Positions 39,007 through 41,257 of a stretch of 41,257 bases of DNA are shown one piece after another. The notes under the pieces were generated by a model, which worked only from the letters and a program-made list of their open reading frames with translations, made no database searches and was not told the origin of the DNA. The DNA lies in assembly GCA_028286545.1 (NCBI GenBank), contig JAQBRJ010000026.1:1-41257 (forward strand), written 5' to 3'. Made by a program: the position numbers and the translations under genes. The DNA comes from Parcubacteria group bacterium (GTDB lineage: Bacteria > Patescibacteriota > Minisyncoccia > Phycocordibacterales > Phycocordibacteraceae). Position 1 is the first letter of the stretch. Each line of letters starts with the position of its first letter.

Positions 39007-39600
39007 TTAAAGCAGTCCTATCTCCTTCAAATAAGCTCGTAACGATGAGCTGTCCGTGTAAAAATGACCCTGTATTCCTAACTTAGATGCCGCATCTACA
39101 TTAGGCTGGCTATCATCAATAAAAATTGTCTCCTCGGGTTTTGAACCGACTTCTTTTAAAGTATGCATATAAATCTCTGGGTCGGGTTTAACAAGCCGAA
39201 CATTTGAAGAAATGACTATTGCATTGAACAATCCTTTAAATTCAGGATACGTTGTATATATTTTTCGTTCAAAGAATCCATTGTTGCCATTCGACAACAA
39301 TGCTATTTTATATCCTTTCGCTTTTAATTCTTCGATTGTCTTTACGACTTCAGTATCTAGTCCAAGAAAGCTGTCTATTTCTTCACGAAGTTCTTGGGTA
39401 TTTTTTAAGGCCCCTTCGTATTGAGAAAAATATGTAAGCACATCGTCTTCGGAAATAGTCCCAAGGTCCAATTTCTTAAATACATCTGAAAGATTCTCGT
39501 CTACAAAGCCTGTTCTTTCATGGTGCTGCTTGTACCAACCGTTCAATACTGGCTGGCAGACTACTCCAAAACAGTCAAATATGAGTGTTGTGATTGGCAT
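39007..39600 (-). CDS. HAD-superfamily hydrolase
   Basis: IFDCFGVVCQPVLNGWY, ALLSNGNNGFF, VKPDPEIYMHTLKEVG, IFIDDSQPNVDAASKLG. Confidence 0.9.
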   Translation of the reverse strand: MPITTLIFDCFGVVCQPVLNGWYKQHHERTGFVDENLSDVFKKLDLGTISEDDVLTYFSQYEGALKNTQELREEIDSFLGLDTEVVKTIEELKAKGYKIALLSNGNNGFFERKIYTTYPEFKGLFNAIVISSNVRLVKPDPEIYMHTLKEVGSKPEETIFIDDSQPNVDAASKLGIQGHFYTDSSSLRAYLKEIGLL

Positions 39601-39650
39601 GTAAAACAGTATATATGTTGCTGGTATCTAGGTCGACGTTGGAACTTTTC

Positions 39651-40322
39651 TTACACTTGAGAATCTATAATTAGATATTGCGGAGACCCATTCTCCTCGA
39701 TGAATAAGCCCGGATACTGCTCAATTTCACTCCTAGTCGGCAGTGGTTCTAATATATTATTAATCGTAAAGCCGATTTCTTCGAAAGTCTTGCGGATGAA
39801 CTCCATTGAGTGACTATAAAAAGTTGTCTTGAAAGACCCGCCATCTACACTCGGCAGTTCTGCCTCAATCTTTGCACCATCTACATACCGTGACGGATGT
39901 ATATTTGCCCATATAAATCTTCCTCCTTCGCGTAAGTGTTCTTTGATCTCGCGCAGGGCTATCGGAAACTCCTCTTCATTGAGATAAAGAAATGTCATAA
40001 GCGAAATTGCAATATCGAAGTCCTTGGGCATATTGATAGCATCGAGATGCAGCATGTGTCCGACCAGATACGTAATTTTTGATGGAATGCTCCGTGCGAC
40101 GGTAATCTGCTGAGTAACCACGTCTACCCCGTAGACAGTAGCTCCCTTCTTCTCGAGTATTCTCGCTACCTTGCCGTTTCCACACCCAACATCGAGTACT
40201 TTCTTATCTTCAAGACTGTCCAGTAAATCAAGAACACGTTTTGAAACGAGTAGATCGCTACGAATGTTGATTCCATCTAAATTGTTCTGCCAAATGGATC
40301 CGTCTTTATACTCGTTAAGCAT
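39651..40322 (-). CDS. Class I SAM-dependent methyltransferase
   Basis: KKVLDVGCGNGKVARILEKKGATVYGVDVV; start at MLNEYKDGS with TATAAT 6 nt upstream. Confidence 0.88.
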   Translation of the reverse strand: MLNEYKDGSIWQNNLDGINIRSDLLVSKRVLDLLDSLEDKKVLDVGCGNGKVARILEKKGATVYGVDVVTQQITVARSIPSKITYLVGHMLHLDAINMPKDFDIAISLMTFLYLNEEEFPIALREIKEHLREGGRFIWANIHPSRYVDGAKIEAELPSVDGGSFKTTFYSHSMEFIRKTFEEIGFTINNILEPLPTRSEIEQYPGLFIEENGSPQYLIIDSQV

Positions 40323-40408
40323 GTAAGTATTATAGCTGGGAGTCGTGGAGGAAGTTCGCACCTTTCCGTCTGATCGGATGATCGAAGCGGAACAGTTCCG
40401 TGATGACA

Positions 40409-40630
40409 TTATTGCTGCAGCCGGCGCGGCGAACGGCGCCGAGCTGATGGAGGACCTACGGGCTCTACGTCTTGCGTGTCAGGCGGTGGAATTGGCTCCG
40501 ACAAAATCAGCCGGTATATCGCGACGAGGCGGTTAGCGATTTCACGCGCCTCCTCGCGTTCAAGGCGCAGGCCTTCGACGCGTTCGTAAATCTCAATGAA
40601 TTCGTTGAGGCTCTCTTCGGATACGGCCAT
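40409..40630 (-). CDS. Hypothetical small protein
   Basis: 73-aa ORF, helical, basic C-terminus; orphan. Confidence 0.4.
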   Translation of the reverse strand: MAVSEESLNEFIEIYERVEGLRLEREEAREIANRLVAIYRLILSEPIPPPDTQDVEPVGPPSARRRSPRRLQQ

Positions 40631-40686
40631 GGCGATATTGAATCACAGCTGGGGAAGGACACCAACCAGCGCGGTCCAAGTTGTCG

Positions 40687-41001
40687 CTAGCGGCTACGGA
40701 GCCACAGCATCGTGTGCTGGCGCGCCCACCACCGATAATATTTGGAGAACGTATAGTCAGTCGATCCGGCGTGGTCGCGACGAGCGTAGCTGCGAAATGC
40801 CTTGTCGAACGGACCCATCGCGGCTGCGATCAATTCGGAGCGATTCGCGTCCGAAACTAGGCTATTTGCGATAAGGCGATCAACCTCTTGGCAAGCTACT
40901 TCAGTCATCCATGTTTTATAGATTTCGTACGTGGCAGGATCATCCAGCGCAGCGTCAAAAAAGGCGAACTCGTCCTGAAAGCCAAAATCTGCCGGTACCA
41001 T
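40687..41001 (-). CDS. Hypothetical protein
   Basis: 104-aa ORF; TATTAT 6 nt upstream of ATG. Confidence 0.55.
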   Translation of the reverse strand: MVPADFGFQDEFAFFDAALDDPATYEIYKTWMTEVACQEVDRLIANSLVSDANRSELIAAAMGPFDKAFRSYARRDHAGSTDYTFSKYYRWWARQHTMLWLRSR

Positions 41002-41015
41002 TCAAGAATAATACC

Positions 41016-41044
41016 CTAGCGGCGGCCACGTGACTCGCCGCTAG
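41016..41044 (-). terminator. Hairpin between the 41053-41208 and 40687-41001 genes
   Basis: ctagcggcg-gccacgtgact-cgccgctag. Confidence 0.55.
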
Positions 41045-41052
41045 GCCGAGTT

Positions 41053-41208
41053 TTATTCTTTATCGTCGAACTTGGTTCCCATGCGTTCGTTCACCTCTTC
41101 GGTCGAGGGATCGTCCGTATCGTCATCAATATAGTCTTTTACGGCATCGTCTTCCGCTGTGTTCTCCGGCGGAGTGATCGAAAAGTCGCTATCTTTGTCG
41201 CCGCCCAT
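41053..41208 (-). CDS. Small acidic hypothetical protein
   Basis: MGGDKDSDFSITPPENTAEDDAVKDYIDDDTDDPSTEEVNERMGTKFDDKE; CAGGAGTG upstream of ATG. Confidence 0.55.
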   Translation of the reverse strand: MGGDKDSDFSITPPENTAEDDAVKDYIDDDTDDPSTEEVNERMGTKFDDKE

Positions 41209-41257
41209 GACCGCACTCCTGACTCTTGAGCGAGGCACCATTGCCTCAAATCCAAAA

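Noticed and set aside
1-41257. Alternative genetic code with UGA reassigned
   Set aside because: UGA works as a normal terminator (e.g. the genes ending at 21649 and 37696, and the sigma and trhO stops), and core genes read cleanly with the standard bacterial code.
1-41257. CRISPR arrays, IS elements, retrons
   Set aside because: No regularly spaced direct repeats, transposase, reverse transcriptase or Cas-like ORF was found in the track or by reading.

Overview
This 41 kb window looks like a chromosomal segment from a Patescibacteria/CPR-type bacterium. That placement is inferred from compact genes, many TM-anchored small proteins, and DUF5663-, DUF5667- and DUF3761-like proteins; no taxonomy search was run. 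Recognisable genes are mltG, ddl, an M1 aminopeptidase, uvrC/uvrA/uvrB, a histidine kinase and response regulator, tgt, an anchored FKBP, a VirD4/TraD-like ATPase beside a large His/Pro/Ala-rich membrane protein, a Pif1-like helicase, an ECF sigma factor with a DUF5667 partner, an RsuA/RluB-type pseudouridine synthase, an HD hydrolase, trhO, a CDF transporter, lexA, a MazG-like protein, a HAD hydrolase, a methyltransferase, and one tRNA-Ala(UGC). I saw no CRISPR array, IS element or prophage. The most interesting signals are: (1) two gene-expression architectures, with many genes carrying a -10 hexamer 6-8 nt before the ATG (apparently leaderless) and a scattered set of small orphan genes carrying a spaced -35/-10 promoter, a Shine-Dalgarno-like leader and often a terminator hairpin; (2) an unassigned ~276-nt structured RNA candidate between uvrC and the aminopeptidase gene, with a consensus promoter overlapped by a 10-bp inverted repeat; (3) the T4SS-like ATPase/His-rich protein locus; (4) a UvrC ending without the usual C-terminal HhH region and a TGT lacking the Cys zinc ligands; (5) two small ORFs below the 60-aa cutoff of the supplied track. 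All calls were made by reading the sequence; no database search or folding calculation was run.
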